A stretch of DNA of 64,000 bases from Gammaproteobacteria bacterium Milos-ODIII6 (GCA_029228645.1 JAPTHR010000006.1:1-64000); one strand, 5' to 3'. Shown: positions 33,643 through 44,889, counted from the first letter of the stretch. Notes: generated from the sequence alone by a model not told the origin. Program-made: numbers and translations.

Positions 33643-33657
33643 GTTTACCCGGGTTTG

Positions 33658-34122
33658 ATGAACAGGATTCCGCAGAATTTGCAGTTGCTGGTTGAGGGGG
33701 TGGTCGATTCCCTCGGATGCGAGCTTTGGGGCATCGAACTGCTGCCAAGGCAGAAGTCGGGGCAACTGCTGCGGGTGTATATAGAAAACGATGCCGAAGA
33801 AGGTGTCGGGCTGGGGGATTGCGAGGCCGTCAGTCGGCAGCTGAGTGCAGTCCTGGACGTCGAGGATCCGATACCCGGTGAATACACCCTGGAGGTCTCT
33901 TCGCCCGGCATGGATCGGCCGTTGTATCTCCCGGAGCAATATGCCCGCTATGTGGGCGAAATGGTGCGGGTGAAGCTCAAATCCACAGTGGCCGGGCGCA
34001 AGAACTTCCGCGGGCAGTTGCTTTCGGTGGACGAGGGGCGGCTCACGGTCCTGGTGGACGGGGAGCAGGTCACCCTGGCAATGGGTGACGTCGACTCGGC
34101 ACGCGTAGTGCCCCAGTTTTAA
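33658..34122 (+). CDS. rimP: Ribosome maturation factor RimP
   Basis: A 154-residue 30S assembly factor. It has LQLLVEGVVDSLGCELWGIE, VYIENDAEEGVGLGDCEAVS, and the EVSSPGMDRPL motif typical of RimP/YhbC, then a C-terminal SH3-like domain. The ATG at 33658 is preferred over an in-frame TTG one codon earlier. First gene of the rimP-nusA-infB-rbfA-truB operon. Confidence 0.95.
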   Translation: MNRIPQNLQLLVEGVVDSLGCELWGIELLPRQKSGQLLRVYIENDAEEGVGLGDCEAVSRQLSAVLDVEDPIPGEYTLEVSSPGMDRPLYLPEQYARYVGEMVRVKLKSTVAGRKNFRGQLLSVDEGRLTVLVDGEQVTLAMGDVDSARVVPQF

Positions 34123-34140
34123 GAATTTCAAGGTAGGGCG

Positions 34141-35637
34141 ATGAACAAAGAAATCCTTCTCGTGGTGGATGTGGTATCCAACGAAAAAGGCGTCGAAAAA
34201 GAGGTCATCTTCGAGGCTATCGAGGCTGCTTTGGCCTCGGCCACGCGCAAAAAGCACGGTGGGGACATCGACGTGCGAGTGCAGATCGACCGCTCTACCG
34301 GTGATTACGAGACCTTCCGGCGGTGGGTCGTGATGGACGACGCCGAGACCCAGATGCTGGAGAGTCCGACCACGGAGATCACGCTGTCCGCCGCGAGAGA
34401 AGAGGGCGGCCCCGAGATCGAGCCCGGTGATTTCGTCGAGGAGCAGATCGAATCGATCGAGTTCGGGCGCATCGCGGCGCAGACCGCCAAGCAGGTCATC
34501 GTGCAGAAGGTGCGCGAGGCAGAGCGCGCCATGGTCGTGGATGCCTTCCAGGACAAGGTCGGGCACCTCGTCACCGGCCTGGTAAAGCGGGCAGACAAGG
34601 GCACGATCGTGCTCGACCTGGGCGACAACGCCGAAGCCCTGATACCGCGTGGCGAGATGATTCCCAAGGAGATGGCGCGCCTCGGCGACCGCCTGCGCGG
34701 CTACCTGTTCGACGTGCGCGGCGAAATGCGCGGTCCGCAGTTGCTGGTTTCGCGTACCCGCCCGGAACTCCTGGTCGAGTTGTTCCGGCTCGAGGTCCCC
34801 GAGGTGAACGAGGGTGCAATAGAGATCATGGGTGCGGCCCGCGACTCCGGGCTGCGTGCCAAGATCGCGGTGCGTGCGCTCGACCCACGGGTCGACCCGG
34901 TCGGCGCCTGCGTCGGCATGCGGGGCTCCCGGGTGCAGGCGGTCTCCAATGAACTCAGTGGTGAGCGCGTCGACATCATCGTGTGGGACGACAATCCGGC
35001 GCAGTTCGTGATCAACGCGATGTCGCCGGCGGACGTGGTGTCGATCGTCGTGGACGAGGACAAGCACAGCATGGACATCGCGGTGAAGGATGAGAATCTC
35101 TCCCAGGCGATCGGACGTGGCGGCCAGAACGTGCGACTCGCCAGCCAGTTGACCGGCTGGGAGCTTAACGTCATGAGCGAAGAGCAGGCCCAGGAGAAAA
35201 GCGAGGCCGAGGCCCAGGAATTCATCGAGCGCTTCATGCAGGACCTCGACGTGGACTCGGAAGTCGCCGCGATTCTCGTGCAGGAGGGTTTCACCACCGT
35301 GGATGAGATCGCCTACGTCGATGAGTCGGAGATGCTGGCGATCGAGGAGTTCGACGAGAACATCGTGAACGAACTGCGTAACCGGGCGAATGATGCCTTG
35401 CTGACCAAGGCGATTGCCAAAGAGGAAGTCGCGTCGCCATCCGAGGACCTGCTGAGCATGCAGGGTATGGATGAGGCGCTGGCCAACAGGCTGGCGGCGC
35501 AAGGCATCGTGACCATGGAGGACCTGGCCGAGTGCTCGACGGATGATCTCATGGAGATCGAGGCCATGGACGAGACACGCGCAGGTGAACTCATCATGAC
35601 CGCGCGTGCGCCGTGGTTTGCAGAAGAAGAGAAGTAA
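34141..35637 (+). CDS. nusA: Transcription termination/antitermination factor NusA
   Basis: A 498-residue RNA-polymerase-binding factor. It has an N-terminal domain ([18 protein letters not shown]), an S1 domain, and two KH domains ([33 protein letters not shown]). Two C-terminal acidic repeat (helix-hairpin-helix) units follow ([40 protein letters not shown]). Affects pausing, termination and antitermination and is typically autoregulated through this operon's leader. It starts 18 bases after rimP. Confidence 0.97.
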   Translation: MNKEILLVVDVVSNEKGVEKEVIFEAIEAALASATRKKHGGDIDVRVQIDRSTGDYETFRRWVVMDDAETQMLESPTTEITLSAAREEGGPEIEPGDFVEEQIESIEFGRIAAQTAKQVIVQKVREAERAMVVDAFQDKVGHLVTGLVKRADKGTIVLDLGDNAEALIPRGEMIPKEMARLGDRLRGYLFDVRGEMRGPQLLVSRTRPELLVELFRLEVPEVNEGAIEIMGAARDSGLRAKIAVRALDPRVDPVGACVGMRGSRVQAVSNELSGERVDIIVWDDNPAQFVINAMSPADVVSIVVDEDKHSMDIAVKDENLSQAIGRGGQNVRLASQLTGWELNVMSEEQAQEKSEAEAQEFIERFMQDLDVDSEVAAILVQEGFTTVDEIAYVDESEMLAIEEFDENIVNELRNRANDALLTKAIAKEEVASPSEDLLSMQGMDEALANRLAAQGIVTMEDLAECSTDDLMEIEAMDETRAGELIMTARAPWFAEEEK

Positions 35638-35649
35638 CGGGGAGTGGGC

Positions 35650-38226
35650 ATGAGTGAAGTTACCGTCAACCAACTGGCTTCGGATGTCGGCATCCCGGTT
35701 GATCGCCTGCTCAAGCAACTGAGCGATGCAGGCGTAACCAAACAGTCGCCAGAGGATGTGATCTCTGAAAAGGAAAAAGTGGAGCTCCTCAATTTCCTGC
35801 GCCGCAGCCACGGCAAATCGGAGAAGGCCCCGGCGGAAGGGGGGCGTAAGGTCACCCTGAAACGCCGAACCACCACGGAACTCAAGGTGCCTAGTGCGGG
35901 CGGTCGCGCAGCGCGCGGTACCCGTGTCGCCGCCAAGACCGTCGCCGTGGAGGTTCGCCGCAAACGCGCGGTGGTGAAGGACGCCGCCGCCACAGAGAGC
36001 GAGAAGGATAGCGCCCTGCGTGAAATGCAGGATGCGCAGCGGGCCCTGGACGAGCAAAAGGTCCAGCGCGAAGAGGTGGCGGCCCAGGAAGAGGCCCGTC
36101 GCCAGGCGCTCGAGGAGCGTCGTCGCCAGGAAGAAGAGGACCGCGAGAAAGCCGAGAAAGCGCGCCAGGAGGCCGAGCAGGCCTCGGCCGAAGAGACTCG
36201 CCGGGCAGAGGAAGAGAAGGCGCTTACGAAACGCGAGGGAGAGCAGAAAGGCAAACAGGAAGAGGTCAAGCGCCCCAAGCGGATGCGCGCCGCTCCGACC
36301 ACCAAAGAGACGGTAGCGGATCGCCAGAAGGGGCGCGGACGCCGGCGTGAGCTGCATGTCGCTGACGATAAGCGCGGCAGACGGCCCAAAGGGGGCAAGC
36401 GCACCCGTCGTGACATGGCTGCAGAAGATCAGCAGCACGGTTTCCAGCGGCCGGTCGAACCGAAGAAACTCACCGTTGAGGTGCCGGGCACCATTACTGT
36501 CGGCGATCTTGCGCAGCGCATGGCGGTGAAGTCTTCAGAGGTCATCAAGACACTCATGGGCATGGGCATGATGGTGACCATCAACCAGCCGCTCGACCAG
36601 GAAACGGCAATTCTGGTGGTCGAGGAGATGGGCCACCAGGCCGTCGAAGAGGTGGTGACCGATGCTGAAGAGCAGGTGCTGGCGGCGGTCGACGAGGAAT
36701 TGCTGCAGGGCGAAATGGTGCCGCGCGCGCCGGTGGTCACGATCATGGGTCACGTCGACCATGGCAAGACTTCCCTGCTTGACCATATTCGCGAGAGCCG
36801 CGTGGCTGCCGGCGAGGCGGGTGGCATCACTCAGCACATCGGCGCCTACCACGTGGAAACCGATCGCGGCATGATCACCTTCCTCGATACCCCGGGGCAC
36901 GCCGCCTTCTCCGCGATGCGCGCGCGTGGCGCCAAGGCCACCGATATCATCATTCTGGTGGTTGCTGCGGACGACGGTGTCATGCCGCAGACCAAGGAAG
37001 CCATCCAGCATGCTCGCGCCGCCGGGGTGCCTCTGATCGTCGCGATCAACAAGATGGACAAGCCCGAGGCCAGTCCGGATCGGGTGATGCAGGAGTTGGT
37101 CGCAGAAGAGGTCGTGCCGGAAGAATGGGGCGGTGATACCCAGTTTATCCGGGTGTCTGCGCATACCGGCGAGGGCATCGAGCAACTGCTCGAAGCGATT
37201 CTGCTGCAGGCAGAGGTCCTGGAGCTCGAGGTCGTTGCAGACGGGCCGGCCAAAGGAATCATCGTTGAGTCCAGTCTGGACAAGGGGCGCGGCCCCGTGG
37301 CCACGGTCCTGGTCCATTCCGGCACTCTTCGGCAGGGCGACCCAATCGTGTCCGGTACCGAGTTCGGTCGGGTGCGTGCGATGTTCGACGAGAATGGCAT
37401 GCAGACCAAGCAGGCCGGCCCCTCGATTCCGGTGCAGGTGCTCGGTCTCTCCAGCGCTCCGCACGCCGGTGACGACCTGGTGGTCGTGACGGACGAGAAG
37501 AAGGCGCGCGAAGTGGCGGAACTGCGGCGCGAACGGCAACGTGAAGGCCGCCTGGCGGAACAGAAGGCCGCCAAGCTGGATCAGATGTTCTCGCGCATGG
37601 CGGAAGGCGAGGTGGCGTATGTCAATCTCATCGTCAAGGCCGACGTGCAGGGTTCGGTGGAGGCGCTCAAGGAGTCGTTGCTCAAGATCCAGACCGACGA
37701 AGTCAAAGTCAGGGTCGTGGCCTCCGGCGTTGGGGGTATCAATGAATCCGATGCCAACCTGGCAATGACCTCGGGCGCCGCGATCATCGGCTTCAATGTG
37801 CGTGCCGATGCGGCTGGCCGGCGGGTCATCGAGGAAAACGAGATTGACCTGCGCTACTACAGCATCATTTACGAGGTGATCGATGACGTGAAAAAGGCCG
37901 TGTCCGGTCTGCTCACGCCCGAGGTCAAGGAAGAGATCATCGGCCTTGCGCAGGTGCGTGACGTCTTCCGCTCGTCCAAGCTGGGGGCGATCGCCGGTTG
38001 CATGGTGGTCGAGGGTACCGTCAGGCGCTCCAGTCCGATCCGCGTGCTGCGCGACAACGTGGTGGTGTACGAGGGCGAGCTCGAGTCACTGCGTCGTTTC
38101 AAAGACGACGTACAGGAGGTCAAAGCCGGCACCGAGTGCGGTATCGGCGTGAAGAACTACAACGACGTCAAGCCGGGTGACCAGATCGAAGTCTTCGAGC
38201 GCTACGAAGTGGCGCGCGAGGTCTGA
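35650..38226 (+). CDS. infB: Translation initiation factor IF-2
   Basis: An 858-residue GTPase that brings fMet-tRNA to the 30S subunit. It has an N-terminal IF2-N domain ([20 protein letters not shown]), a long charged Glu/Arg/Ala-rich helical linker (about residues 110-240), and the G domain with [20 protein letters not shown] and NKMDK. C-terminal domains bind the initiator tRNA. The ATG at 35650 has GGGGAG five bases upstream; a GTG at 35644 would overlap that site. Separated from nusA by 12 bases. Confidence 0.97.
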   Translation: MSEVTVNQLASDVGIPVDRLLKQLSDAGVTKQSPEDVISEKEKVELLNFLRRSHGKSEKAPAEGGRKVTLKRRTTTELKVPSAGGRAARGTRVAAKTVAVEVRRKRAVVKDAAATESEKDSALREMQDAQRALDEQKVQREEVAAQEEARRQALEERRRQEEEDREKAEKARQEAEQASAEETRRAEEEKALTKREGEQKGKQEEVKRPKRMRAAPTTKETVADRQKGRGRRRELHVADDKRGRRPKGGKRTRRDMAAEDQQHGFQRPVEPKKLTVEVPGTITVGDLAQRMAVKSSEVIKTLMGMGMMVTINQPLDQETAILVVEEMGHQAVEEVVTDAEEQVLAAVDEELLQGEMVPRAPVVTIMGHVDHGKTSLLDHIRESRVAAGEAGGITQHIGAYHVETDRGMITFLDTPGHAAFSAMRARGAKATDIIILVVAADDGVMPQTKEAIQHARAAGVPLIVAINKMDKPEASPDRVMQELVAEEVVPEEWGGDTQFIRVSAHTGEGIEQLLEAILLQAEVLELEVVADGPAKGIIVESSLDKGRGPVATVLVHSGTLRQGDPIVSGTEFGRVRAMFDENGMQTKQAGPSIPVQVLGLSSAPHAGDDLVVVTDEKKAREVAELRRERQREGRLAEQKAAKLDQMFSRMAEGEVAYVNLIVKADVQGSVEALKESLLKIQTDEVKVRVVASGVGGINESDANLAMTSGAAIIGFNVRADAAGRRVIEENEIDLRYYSIIYEVIDDVKKAVSGLLTPEVKEEIIGLAQVRDVFRSSKLGAIAGCMVVEGTVRRSSPIRVLRDNVVVYEGELESLRRFKDDVQEVKAGTECGIGVKNYNDVKPGDQIEVFERYEVAREV

Positions 38227-38243
38227 GAGCAAGATAGGTTCGA

Positions 38244-38642
38244 GTGGTGGCAACCCGAGAATTCGGCCGGGAGGAGCGCGTCGGCGCGGAATTGCAGCGC
38301 GAGCTTGCGCTGCTGCTGCGCGATGAGGTGCGGGACCCGCGCCTCAACCAGGTGACCATCCAGGAGGTCAGGGTGGTGCGCGACCTGTCGCACGCGCGCG
38401 TCTTCTTTACGGTCATGGATCGCGACGAGGCGCGCCGTACTGCTCAGGCGCTCAACAAGGCGGCCGGTTTTCTGCGGCGTCGCCTCGGTGAACGGGTCAT
38501 CATGCGCACCATTCCACAGTTGCATTTCGAGTACGACCATTCCCTCGAGGACGGCATGCGCTTGTCGTCGCTGATCGACCGGGCGGTTTCGGACATCCCG
38601 GAAGAGCGGCGAGGCTCTCCCGACAAAGATTCGGAGGATTGA
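38244..38642 (+). CDS. rbfA: Ribosome-binding factor A
   Basis: A 132-residue KH-like 30S maturation factor. It has RVGAELQRELALLLRDEVRD, LNQVTIQEVRVVRDLSHARV and GERVIMRTIPQLHFEYDHSL. It starts at GTG 38244 (a second GTG follows at once) 17 bases after infB, and stops 3 bases before truB. Helps late 16S processing and cold adaptation in characterised members. Confidence 0.96.
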   Translation: MVATREFGREERVGAELQRELALLLRDEVRDPRLNQVTIQEVRVVRDLSHARVFFTVMDRDEARRTAQALNKAAGFLRRRLGERVIMRTIPQLHFEYDHSLEDGMRLSSLIDRAVSDIPEERRGSPDKDSED

Positions 38643-38645
38643 TCC

Positions 38646-39563
38646 ATGGGCCGACGCAGACGCCCACGCGGCCGGGTGGTCAATGGCATCCTGTTGCTCG
38701 ACAAGCCGCTCGGCATCACCTCGAACGATGCCCTGCAGAAGGTGAAACACCTCTACTTTGCGCAGAAGGCGGGTCATACCGGAAGCCTGGACCCGCTCGC
38801 CGATGGGATGCTGCCGATCTGTTTTGGCATTGCCACGCGACTGTCCGCCTTTCTGCTGGATTCCGACAAACACTACAGCGTACGCATCAGGCTCGGCCAG
38901 ACTACCGCCACCGGTGATGCCGAAGGGGAGGTGCTTGAGACGCGCCCCACGACAGGTATCGGTCGCGAACAGATCCTGGCCGTGCTGCCGCGCTTCCGCG
39001 GCGTGATCTCGCAGCTCCCGCCGATGTATTCGGCCCTGAAACACAAGGGCGAGCGCCTCTACAAGCTCGCGCGCGCAGGGATCGAGGTGGAGCGCGAGCC
39101 GCGCGAGATCAGCATTCACTCGCTCGAACTGGGAGAAGTTTCCGGGGAAGAGTTCGAACTCCAGGTACATTGTTCCAAGGGAACCTATGTGCGTACCCTG
39201 GCCGAGGATATCGGTGAGGTGCTCGGCTGTGGCGCACACGTGAGCGGGTTGCGCCGCACCGGGGTCGGTCCCTATACCGGGATGCCAATGGTCTCCATGC
39301 AACAGGTCGAACAGGCGGCGCTGGATGGCAATGAAGCACTCGATGCGCTCTTGCTTCCGGTCGACACCGCGCTGTCCGACTGGCCTGCCGTGCGGCTGAA
39401 CGCGGATACCAGCTATTACCTGAAGATGGGGCAGCCGGTGGTGGTCCCGAAGGCTCCCACGCAAGGATGGGTGCGGCTGTACGAGGAGTCGGACCGCTTT
39501 ATCGGGGTCGGGGTGGTCCAGGACGACGGCCGAATTGCCCCCAAGCGCATGCTGGCGGGTTGA
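38646..39563 (+). CDS. truB: tRNA pseudouridine(55) synthase TruB
   Basis: A 305-residue enzyme forming pseudouridine-55 in the tRNA T-loop. It has NGILLLDKPLGITSNDALQK, the catalytic GHTGSLDPLADGMLPI with its Asp, and YSALKHKGERLYKLARAG. The C-terminal PUA-like domain has LYEESDRFIGVGVVQDDGRI. Last gene of the rimP operon proper, followed by a separate promoter for rpsO. Confidence 0.97.
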   Translation: MGRRRRPRGRVVNGILLLDKPLGITSNDALQKVKHLYFAQKAGHTGSLDPLADGMLPICFGIATRLSAFLLDSDKHYSVRIRLGQTTATGDAEGEVLETRPTTGIGREQILAVLPRFRGVISQLPPMYSALKHKGERLYKLARAGIEVEREPREISIHSLELGEVSGEEFELQVHCSKGTYVRTLAEDIGEVLGCGAHVSGLRRTGVGPYTGMPMVSMQQVEQAALDGNEALDALLLPVDTALSDWPAVRLNADTSYYLKMGQPVVVPKAPTQGWVRLYEESDRFIGVGVVQDDGRIAPKRMLAG

Positions 39564-39614
39564 GGCGCCGGCGATGCGGCGCTTGCGCGGCCGTCGGCAA
39601 GGTCCAATTTGCAG

Positions 39615-39643
39615 CTGACATCCTGCGGCTAATCAGGCAGAAT
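39615..39643 (+). promoter_or_regulatory. Sigma-70 promoter for rpsO-pnp
   Basis: CTGACA (39615-39620), a 17-base spacer and CAGAAT (39638-39643) in the 208-base truB-rpsO gap. The roughly 120-base leader that follows contains GC-rich hairpin-forming stretches (39730-39756) near the rpsO start, where S15 autoregulation occurs in other bacteria; the fold was not tested. Confidence 0.6.
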
Positions 39644-39771
39644 GCGGCGTCTTTACTGGCTCCGAACCCTTTTCGGGGCCTTTCTTTCAATCGGCCGGGA
39701 CGTCCTGAACTCATTGTCGGGTGTCCCCTGAAGGGCGGGCCCTTCCGCGAGGCCACAATGAGGAGAAAAAT

Positions 39772-40041
39772 ATGGCTATCACTGCAGAACAGAAAGCCGC
39801 CATCGTGGCGGAGTATGGCGAGGGACCGAGCGACACCGGTTCCACGAAGGTGCAGGTCGCGCTGTTGAGCGCCCGGATAACGGACCTGACCCCGCACTTC
39901 CAGTCCCATAAGAAGGACCATCATTCCCGCCAGGGCCTCGTGCGCCTGGTCAACCAGCGCCGCAAGCTGCTGGATTATCTGAAGTCGAAGGACGTGGAGA
40001 CCTACCGCGACCTGATCAAGCGTTTGGGTCTGCGTCGCTGA
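39772..40041 (+). CDS. rpsO: 30S ribosomal protein S15
   Basis: An 89-residue protein that organises the 16S central domain: [56 protein letters not shown] then [10 protein letters not shown]. The ATG at 39772 follows GAGGAG; the open frame starts earlier but without homology. Next to pnp, the universal arrangement. Confidence 0.98.
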   Translation: MAITAEQKAAIVAEYGEGPSDTGSTKVQVALLSARITDLTPHFQSHKKDHHSRQGLVRLVNQRRKLLDYLKSKDVETYRDLIKRLGLRR

Positions 40042-40076
40042 TCGCGGCCGATTAACACTGGTAGAGGGTTTTCCAC

Positions 40077-42176
40077 GTGAGCTACGTTAGAAAAGAGTTT
40101 CAGTTCGGTGATCACAAGGTCGTGATGGAGACGGGTGAGATCGCCCGCCAGGCGGACGCGGCCGTGATGATCAACATGGAGGACACCGTGGTGCTGTGTA
40201 CCGTGGTGTACGAGAAGAAAGCCTCCGCCGAGCGCGACTTCTTCCCGATGACCGTGGATTACCAGGAGAAGACCTATGCCGCCGGCATCATCCCCGGCGG
40301 CTTTTTCCGTCGTGAGGGGCGTCCGTCGGAAAAAGAGATTCTCACCTCTCGCCTGATCGACCGCCCGGTCCGGCCGCTTTTCCCGAAGGGCTTCACCAAC
40401 GAGGTGCAGATCATCTGCACCGTGATGTCGCTCAACCCACAGGTCGACCCGGAAATCCCCTCCCTGATCGGCACCTCGGCAGCACTGGCCTGTTCCGGGC
40501 TGCCGTTCGAAGGGCCGATTGGCGCGGCGCGCGTCGGCTACAAGGACGGGAAATACCTGCTCAATCAGCCGCACACCGGGCTCAGCGATGAGAGCGATCT
40601 GGATCTGGTCGTGGCAGGCACCAGCGAGGCGGTCCTAATGGTCGAATCAGAGGCGCGTCAGCTGTCTGAAGAGATCATGCTCGGGGCGGTACTGTTCGGT
40701 CATGAGCAGATGCAGGTGGCGGTCAGTGCCATTCAGGAGTTGGCGGCCGAGGTGGGCAAGCCGGCTCTCGCGGTGGAATCCAAGCCGGAGCATACCGAAC
40801 TGGCCGATGCCGTCGAGGCCGCGTGTGGCGACGCGCTGCGCAACGCCTACCAGATCGCGGACAAGATGGACCGCTACGCTGCCATCGATGCGGCCAAGGC
40901 GGCAGCCAGGCAACAGCTTTGCAGCGGTGATGAGCCGGCGTTCGACGAGGCGCATGTGGGCGAGGCGATCGACAAGCTCAAGAAGCGGATCGTGCGTGGA
41001 CGAATCCTCGCGGGTGAGCCGCGTATCGACGGGCGGGATACCCGTACCGTGCGGCCGATCACGGTCAAGACGGGCGTATTGCCGCGCACCCACGGGTCTG
41101 CGCTGTTTACCCGCGGTGAGACCCAGGCCCTGGTGGTCACCACCCTGGGCACGGAGCGCGATTCCCAGATCATCGACGCCCTGAGCGGATCCTACAAGGA
41201 ACCGTTCATGCTGCATTACAACTTCCCGCCTTTCTGTGTCGGCGAGATGGGTCGCGTTGGCAGCCCCAAGCGGCGTGAGATCGGTCACGGTCGTCTGGCA
41301 AAGCGCGGTGTGCTCGCGGCCATGCCGGAGCTCGAGAACTTCCCGTACTCGATTCGTGTGGTGTCCGAGATCACCGAGTCGAACGGCTCGTCCTCGATGG
41401 CTTCCGTGTGTGGCACCAGCCTGTCGCTGATGGATGCCGGCGTGCCCCTGCGGTCCCCGGTTGCCGGTGTGGCCATGGGTCTGATCAAGGAAGGTGAGCA
41501 GTTCGCGGTGCTCACCGATATCCTGGGCGACGAGGACCATCTCGGCGACATGGATTTCAAGGTCGCCGGTACCGAAACGGGGATCAACGCGCTGCAGATG
41601 GACATCAAGATCAACGGCATCACCCGCGAGATCATGGAGATCGCCCTGGGGCAGGCGAAGGAAGGCCGCATGTTCATCCTCGCTGAGATGGGCAAGGCGA
41701 TCAATGCGCCGCGCCAGGAGATGTCCGAGCACGCTCCCCGCATCGTGACCTTCAAGATCAACCCGGACAAGATCCGCGATGTGATCGGCAAGGGCGGTAG
41801 CACCATCCGCTCGATTACGGAAGAAACCGGCGCCACCGTGGATATCACTGACGACGGCATGGTCAAGATCTTCTCGGTCGACAGGGCGGCGGGCGACGAC
41901 GCGCGCCGGCGAGTGGAGCAGATCACCGCGGACATCGAGGTCGGCATGGTCTACGAGGGCAAGGTGGTGCGCCTCATGGACTTTGGTGCCTTCGTGAATA
42001 TCCTGCCGGGCAAGGATGGCCTGGTGCACATTTCCCAGATCTGCGAAGAGCGGGTTGAGAAGGTCAGCGACAAGCTGTCCGAGGGTGATGTTGTGAGCGT
42101 CAAGGTCCTCGAGGTCGACAAGCAGGGACGTATCCGACTCAGCATGAAAGCTGTCGAGGAGGAGGCTGAGGCCTGA
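40077..42176 (+). CDS. pnp: Polyribonucleotide nucleotidyltransferase (PNPase)
   Basis: A 699-residue phosphorolytic 3'-5' exoribonuclease and degradosome component. It has two RNase PH domains (first with [14 protein letters not shown]; second with [20 protein letters not shown] and the metal-binding [18 protein letters not shown]), a KH domain ([20 protein letters not shown]) and a C-terminal S1 domain ([20 protein letters not shown]). The start is GTG at 40077 with AGAGGG upstream. It ends the operon at a strong terminator. Confidence 0.98.
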   Translation: MSYVRKEFQFGDHKVVMETGEIARQADAAVMINMEDTVVLCTVVYEKKASAERDFFPMTVDYQEKTYAAGIIPGGFFRREGRPSEKEILTSRLIDRPVRPLFPKGFTNEVQIICTVMSLNPQVDPEIPSLIGTSAALACSGLPFEGPIGAARVGYKDGKYLLNQPHTGLSDESDLDLVVAGTSEAVLMVESEARQLSEEIMLGAVLFGHEQMQVAVSAIQELAAEVGKPALAVESKPEHTELADAVEAACGDALRNAYQIADKMDRYAAIDAAKAAARQQLCSGDEPAFDEAHVGEAIDKLKKRIVRGRILAGEPRIDGRDTRTVRPITVKTGVLPRTHGSALFTRGETQALVVTTLGTERDSQIIDALSGSYKEPFMLHYNFPPFCVGEMGRVGSPKRREIGHGRLAKRGVLAAMPELENFPYSIRVVSEITESNGSSSMASVCGTSLSLMDAGVPLRSPVAGVAMGLIKEGEQFAVLTDILGDEDHLGDMDFKVAGTETGINALQMDIKINGITREIMEIALGQAKEGRMFILAEMGKAINAPRQEMSEHAPRIVTFKINPDKIRDVIGKGGSTIRSITEETGATVDITDDGMVKIFSVDRAAGDDARRRVEQITADIEVGMVYEGKVVRLMDFGAFVNILPGKDGLVHISQICEERVEKVSDKLSEGDVVSVKVLEVDKQGRIRLSMKAVEEEAEA

Positions 42177-42250
42177 TCCCCGCGCGGCGCTTTTACCGCT
42201 GCGGCATGGCGTGAGCTCATTCGCGTCGGTCGCTTCGGGGAGGCGGATTG

Positions 42251-42274
42251 AAGGGGCCGAAAGGCCCCTTTTTG
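42251..42274 (+). terminator. Intrinsic terminator after pnp
   Basis: AAGGGGCC-gaaa-GGCCCCTT (42251-42270) is an 8-bp stem with a GNRA-type loop, followed by TTTG. Strong terminator. Confidence 0.9.
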
Positions 42275-42314
42275 TGTTTAATCCCGGGTCATCCGCAGCA
42301 GTGGATATGAACTT

Positions 42315-43304
42315 ATGAGTACAGATCAGTCGCTTTCAGTGGTCATACCGCTGTACCAGGAGGCAGACAACGTCGGTCCCCTGTTGGCCCGCGTGCACGA
42401 GGGCTTGGCGGGATTTCCGCATCCATGGGAACTCATCTGCGTGGACGACGGGAGCAGCGATGACACGGTGAAGCGTCTGCGTGAGCAGGCCGCCGGGATG
42501 GGATCGCACATCCGGGTCATCCGCATGCGACGCAATTTCGGCCAGACTGCGGCCATGCAGGCTGGCATTACCGCCGCGCGGGGCGCGTTTATCGCGACCC
42601 TCGATGGCGACCTGCAGAACGACCCGGCGGACATACCCCGGATGCTCGAGGAACTGCAGGCCAGAGATCTTGATCTGTTGCAGGGCTGGCGGCAGAAGCG
42701 CCGCGACGATTCAGTGCGCAAGTTTTTCTCGCGTGTTGCGAACCGTTTGATTGCGCGAATCACCGGCGTCAACCTGCACGACTACGGTTGCAGCCTGAAA
42801 GTGTATCGAGCCGATGTGATCAAGCGGGTCCGTCTGTTCGGCGAGATGCACCGTTTCATACCCGTCTGGGTGGCGGGCGTGACATCGCCGGCCCGTATCG
42901 GCGAGACGGTAGTCACCCACCAGGCGCGTCAGTACGGCGAGTCCAAGTACGGACTCTCGCGCACTTTCCGCGTGATCGTCGACCTCCTCACGGTGTTCTT
43001 CTTTCTACGCTTCCGCGCGCGCCCCGGTCACTTCTTCGGCACCATCGGGCTGGTTTTCGGCGCGTTGGGCTCGCTCGGGATGGCCTGGCTGGGTTTCGTG
43101 AAGTTCGTGTTGGGTGAAGCGATCGCCGGGCGCCCGCTGCTGTTCGTGTCGGTCCTGTTCATCGTGATGTCGATCCAGATGCTGACCACCGGCGTGCTCT
43201 CGGAACTGCTGGCGCGCACCTACTTCGAAAGCAGTGGCGGCCGCGCCTACCATGTGCTCGAGATGGACGGTGATGACGCCGCCTGGAAGGAATCCGACCT
43301 CTGA
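42315..43304 (+). CDS. Family 2 polyprenyl-phosphate glycosyltransferase (ArnC/GtrB-like)
   Basis: A 329-residue inner-membrane glycosyltransferase. The GT2 domain has SVVIPLYQEADNVGPLL, the nucleotide-binding CVDDGSSDDT, the DxD-like TLDGDLQNDP and the acceptor loop GEMHRFIPVWVA. The C-terminus has two transmembrane helices (HFFGTIGLVFGALGSLGMAW and LLFVSVLFIVMSIQML). Such enzymes load a sugar onto undecaprenyl phosphate for use by GT39-type transferases, two of which follow. The sugar cannot be read. First gene of a five-gene operon after the pnp terminator. Confidence 0.9.
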   Translation: MSTDQSLSVVIPLYQEADNVGPLLARVHEGLAGFPHPWELICVDDGSSDDTVKRLREQAAGMGSHIRVIRMRRNFGQTAAMQAGITAARGAFIATLDGDLQNDPADIPRMLEELQARDLDLLQGWRQKRRDDSVRKFFSRVANRLIARITGVNLHDYGCSLKVYRADVIKRVRLFGEMHRFIPVWVAGVTSPARIGETVVTHQARQYGESKYGLSRTFRVIVDLLTVFFFLRFRARPGHFFGTIGLVFGALGSLGMAWLGFVKFVLGEAIAGRPLLFVSVLFIVMSIQMLTTGVLSELLARTYFESSGGRAYHVLEMDGDDAAWKESDL

Positions 43305-43323
43305 CCGTTATCGAGCCTGGATC

Positions 43324-44889
43324 ATGAAGCTCTCAAGCCTGCTTGTCAGCCCGGTGACACTTGCAGTCGCTTGCATGCTGCTGGTGTGGGGATTCTGGTC
43401 CACGCCGCTGTATGACCTGGATGAGGGCGCCTTTACCGAGGCCACTCGGGAGATGATGGAGACGGGCAACTATGTCTCGATCTACCTCAACGGCGAGCCC
43501 CGACATGACAAGCCGATCCTGATCTACTGGCTGCAGGCGGCTTCGGCACAGCTGTTCGGCCTGAACGAGTTTTCCCTGCGCCTGCCCTCGGTGCTGGCGT
43601 CCCTGGCGTGGGTGTTGGCGCTGGTCGCGTTCGGCCGACGGTTCGTGGACAGGGAGACCGGGCTGATTGCAGGATTGATCCTGTGCCTGTCGCTGTACGT
43701 GGGGTTGATCGCGCGCGCCGCGGTGGCGGATGCCCTGCTGAATCTGTTCCTGGCGCTGAGCCTTTTCGAGATCTACCGCTATTCCCAACAGCCGGATCGG
43801 GCAACGCAGCTGCGGATATTCGCCTGGATGGGGCTCGGTTTCCTGACCAAGGGGCCGGTGGCCGTGTTGCTGCCGTTCCTCGTGAGTGGATTGTTCTATC
43901 TCAGCTACGCACGCTGGCGGGAGTGGCTGAGCGCGGTGTTCTACTGGCCCGGCCTGTTGCTCTTTGTGGCTATCGTGCTTCCCTGGCACGTGGCCGTCTA
44001 TCTCGATACCGGCTGGGCCTTCTTTCAGGGTTTCTACCTGAAGCACAATGTGCAGCGCTACAGCGGTGCGATGGAAGGTCACGGCGGCGGCGCTTACTAC
44101 TACGTGCTCGTCGCGCCACTGGTGGTGATGCCGTTCGCCGCCTGGCTTATCGCGCTTTTGGGCAAGCTGGGGCGGGTGATGGAGGATCCGCTGGATCGCT
44201 ATTTCTGGATCGCCTTCCTCGTGGTGTTGGGCATCTTCTCCTTCTCGGGTACCAAGCTCCCGCACTACCTCCTGTATGGCATGACCGGGATCATCCTGCT
44301 GATGGCGCGCTACCGGGGCGAGCTCAGGGGCGCCTGGCTGCACGTGCTGCCGGGTTTGTCGCTCCTCGGCCTGTTCTGCTGCCTGCCTTGGCTCTTCGAT
44401 TACCTGGCGCAGCAGACGGAGCGCCTGTATGAGAAGACGCTCTTCCTCGAGGGCGTGCAGGCCTTCGGTGGCGCCACCCAGATCGTGCTCGTGATCCTGG
44501 CGCTGCTGGCGCTGGCGGCGGGATTGCTGCGGATCGCGGTGTGGCAGAGGATGGTGTTGATCGGTTTCGTGCAATCGCTCGCGGTGGCCTTTATCGTGCT
44601 GCCCAATGTTATGGCCGTGCTGCAGGACGGGCCGCGGGCAGCCGCCCTGTTCGCCCGGGAGCAGGGTAAATCGCTGGTGTTCCATCGTGTCTATCAGCCG
44701 AGTGTGAGCGTGTATGCGCGCCAGGTCATTCCGCGTGGCGAGCCGCAGCCGGGGCAGTGGGTCTACACGCGCGTCGACAAGCTCGATGAATTCCTGGCGC
44801 AGCCCTCGGCCTATCGCAAGGAGGTGGTATTCAGCCAGGGCGTCGCGCGCCTGGTGGCGATCCGCGAGCCGCTGGGAGAGACGCGATGA
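43324..44889 (+). CDS. GT39/ArnT-like membrane glycosyltransferase (copy 1)
   Basis: A 521-residue polytopic protein of the ArnT/PMT superfamily, about a dozen hydrophobic segments. The catalytic first periplasmic loop has YDLDEGAFTEATREMMETGN and then the HDKPILIYWLQAAS motif. It transfers a sugar from a polyprenyl phosphate onto an envelope lipid such as lipid A. The ATG at 43324 gives a normal N-terminal helix (VSPVTLAVACMLLVWGFW). It overlaps the next gene by 4 bases (ATGA). Confidence 0.88.
   Translation: MKLSSLLVSPVTLAVACMLLVWGFWSTPLYDLDEGAFTEATREMMETGNYVSIYLNGEPRHDKPILIYWLQAASAQLFGLNEFSLRLPSVLASLAWVLALVAFGRRFVDRETGLIAGLILCLSLYVGLIARAAVADALLNLFLALSLFEIYRYSQQPDRATQLRIFAWMGLGFLTKGPVAVLLPFLVSGLFYLSYARWREWLSAVFYWPGLLLFVAIVLPWHVAVYLDTGWAFFQGFYLKHNVQRYSGAMEGHGGGAYYYVLVAPLVVMPFAAWLIALLGKLGRVMEDPLDRYFWIAFLVVLGIFSFSGTKLPHYLLYGMTGIILLMARYRGELRGAWLHVLPGLSLLGLFCCLPWLFDYLAQQTERLYEKTLFLEGVQAFGGATQIVLVILALLALAAGLLRIAVWQRMVLIGFVQSLAVAFIVLPNVMAVLQDGPRAAALFAREQGKSLVFHRVYQPSVSVYARQVIPRGEPQPGQWVYTRVDKLDEFLAQPSAYRKEVVFSQGVARLVAIREPLGETR

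Noticed and set aside
33481-36438. A 985-codon open frame on the minus strand across rimP, nusA and infB
   Set aside because: It is antisense to three clear, highly conserved genes; long antisense frames arise from GC-rich codon bias. No ribosome site or family similarity is seen.
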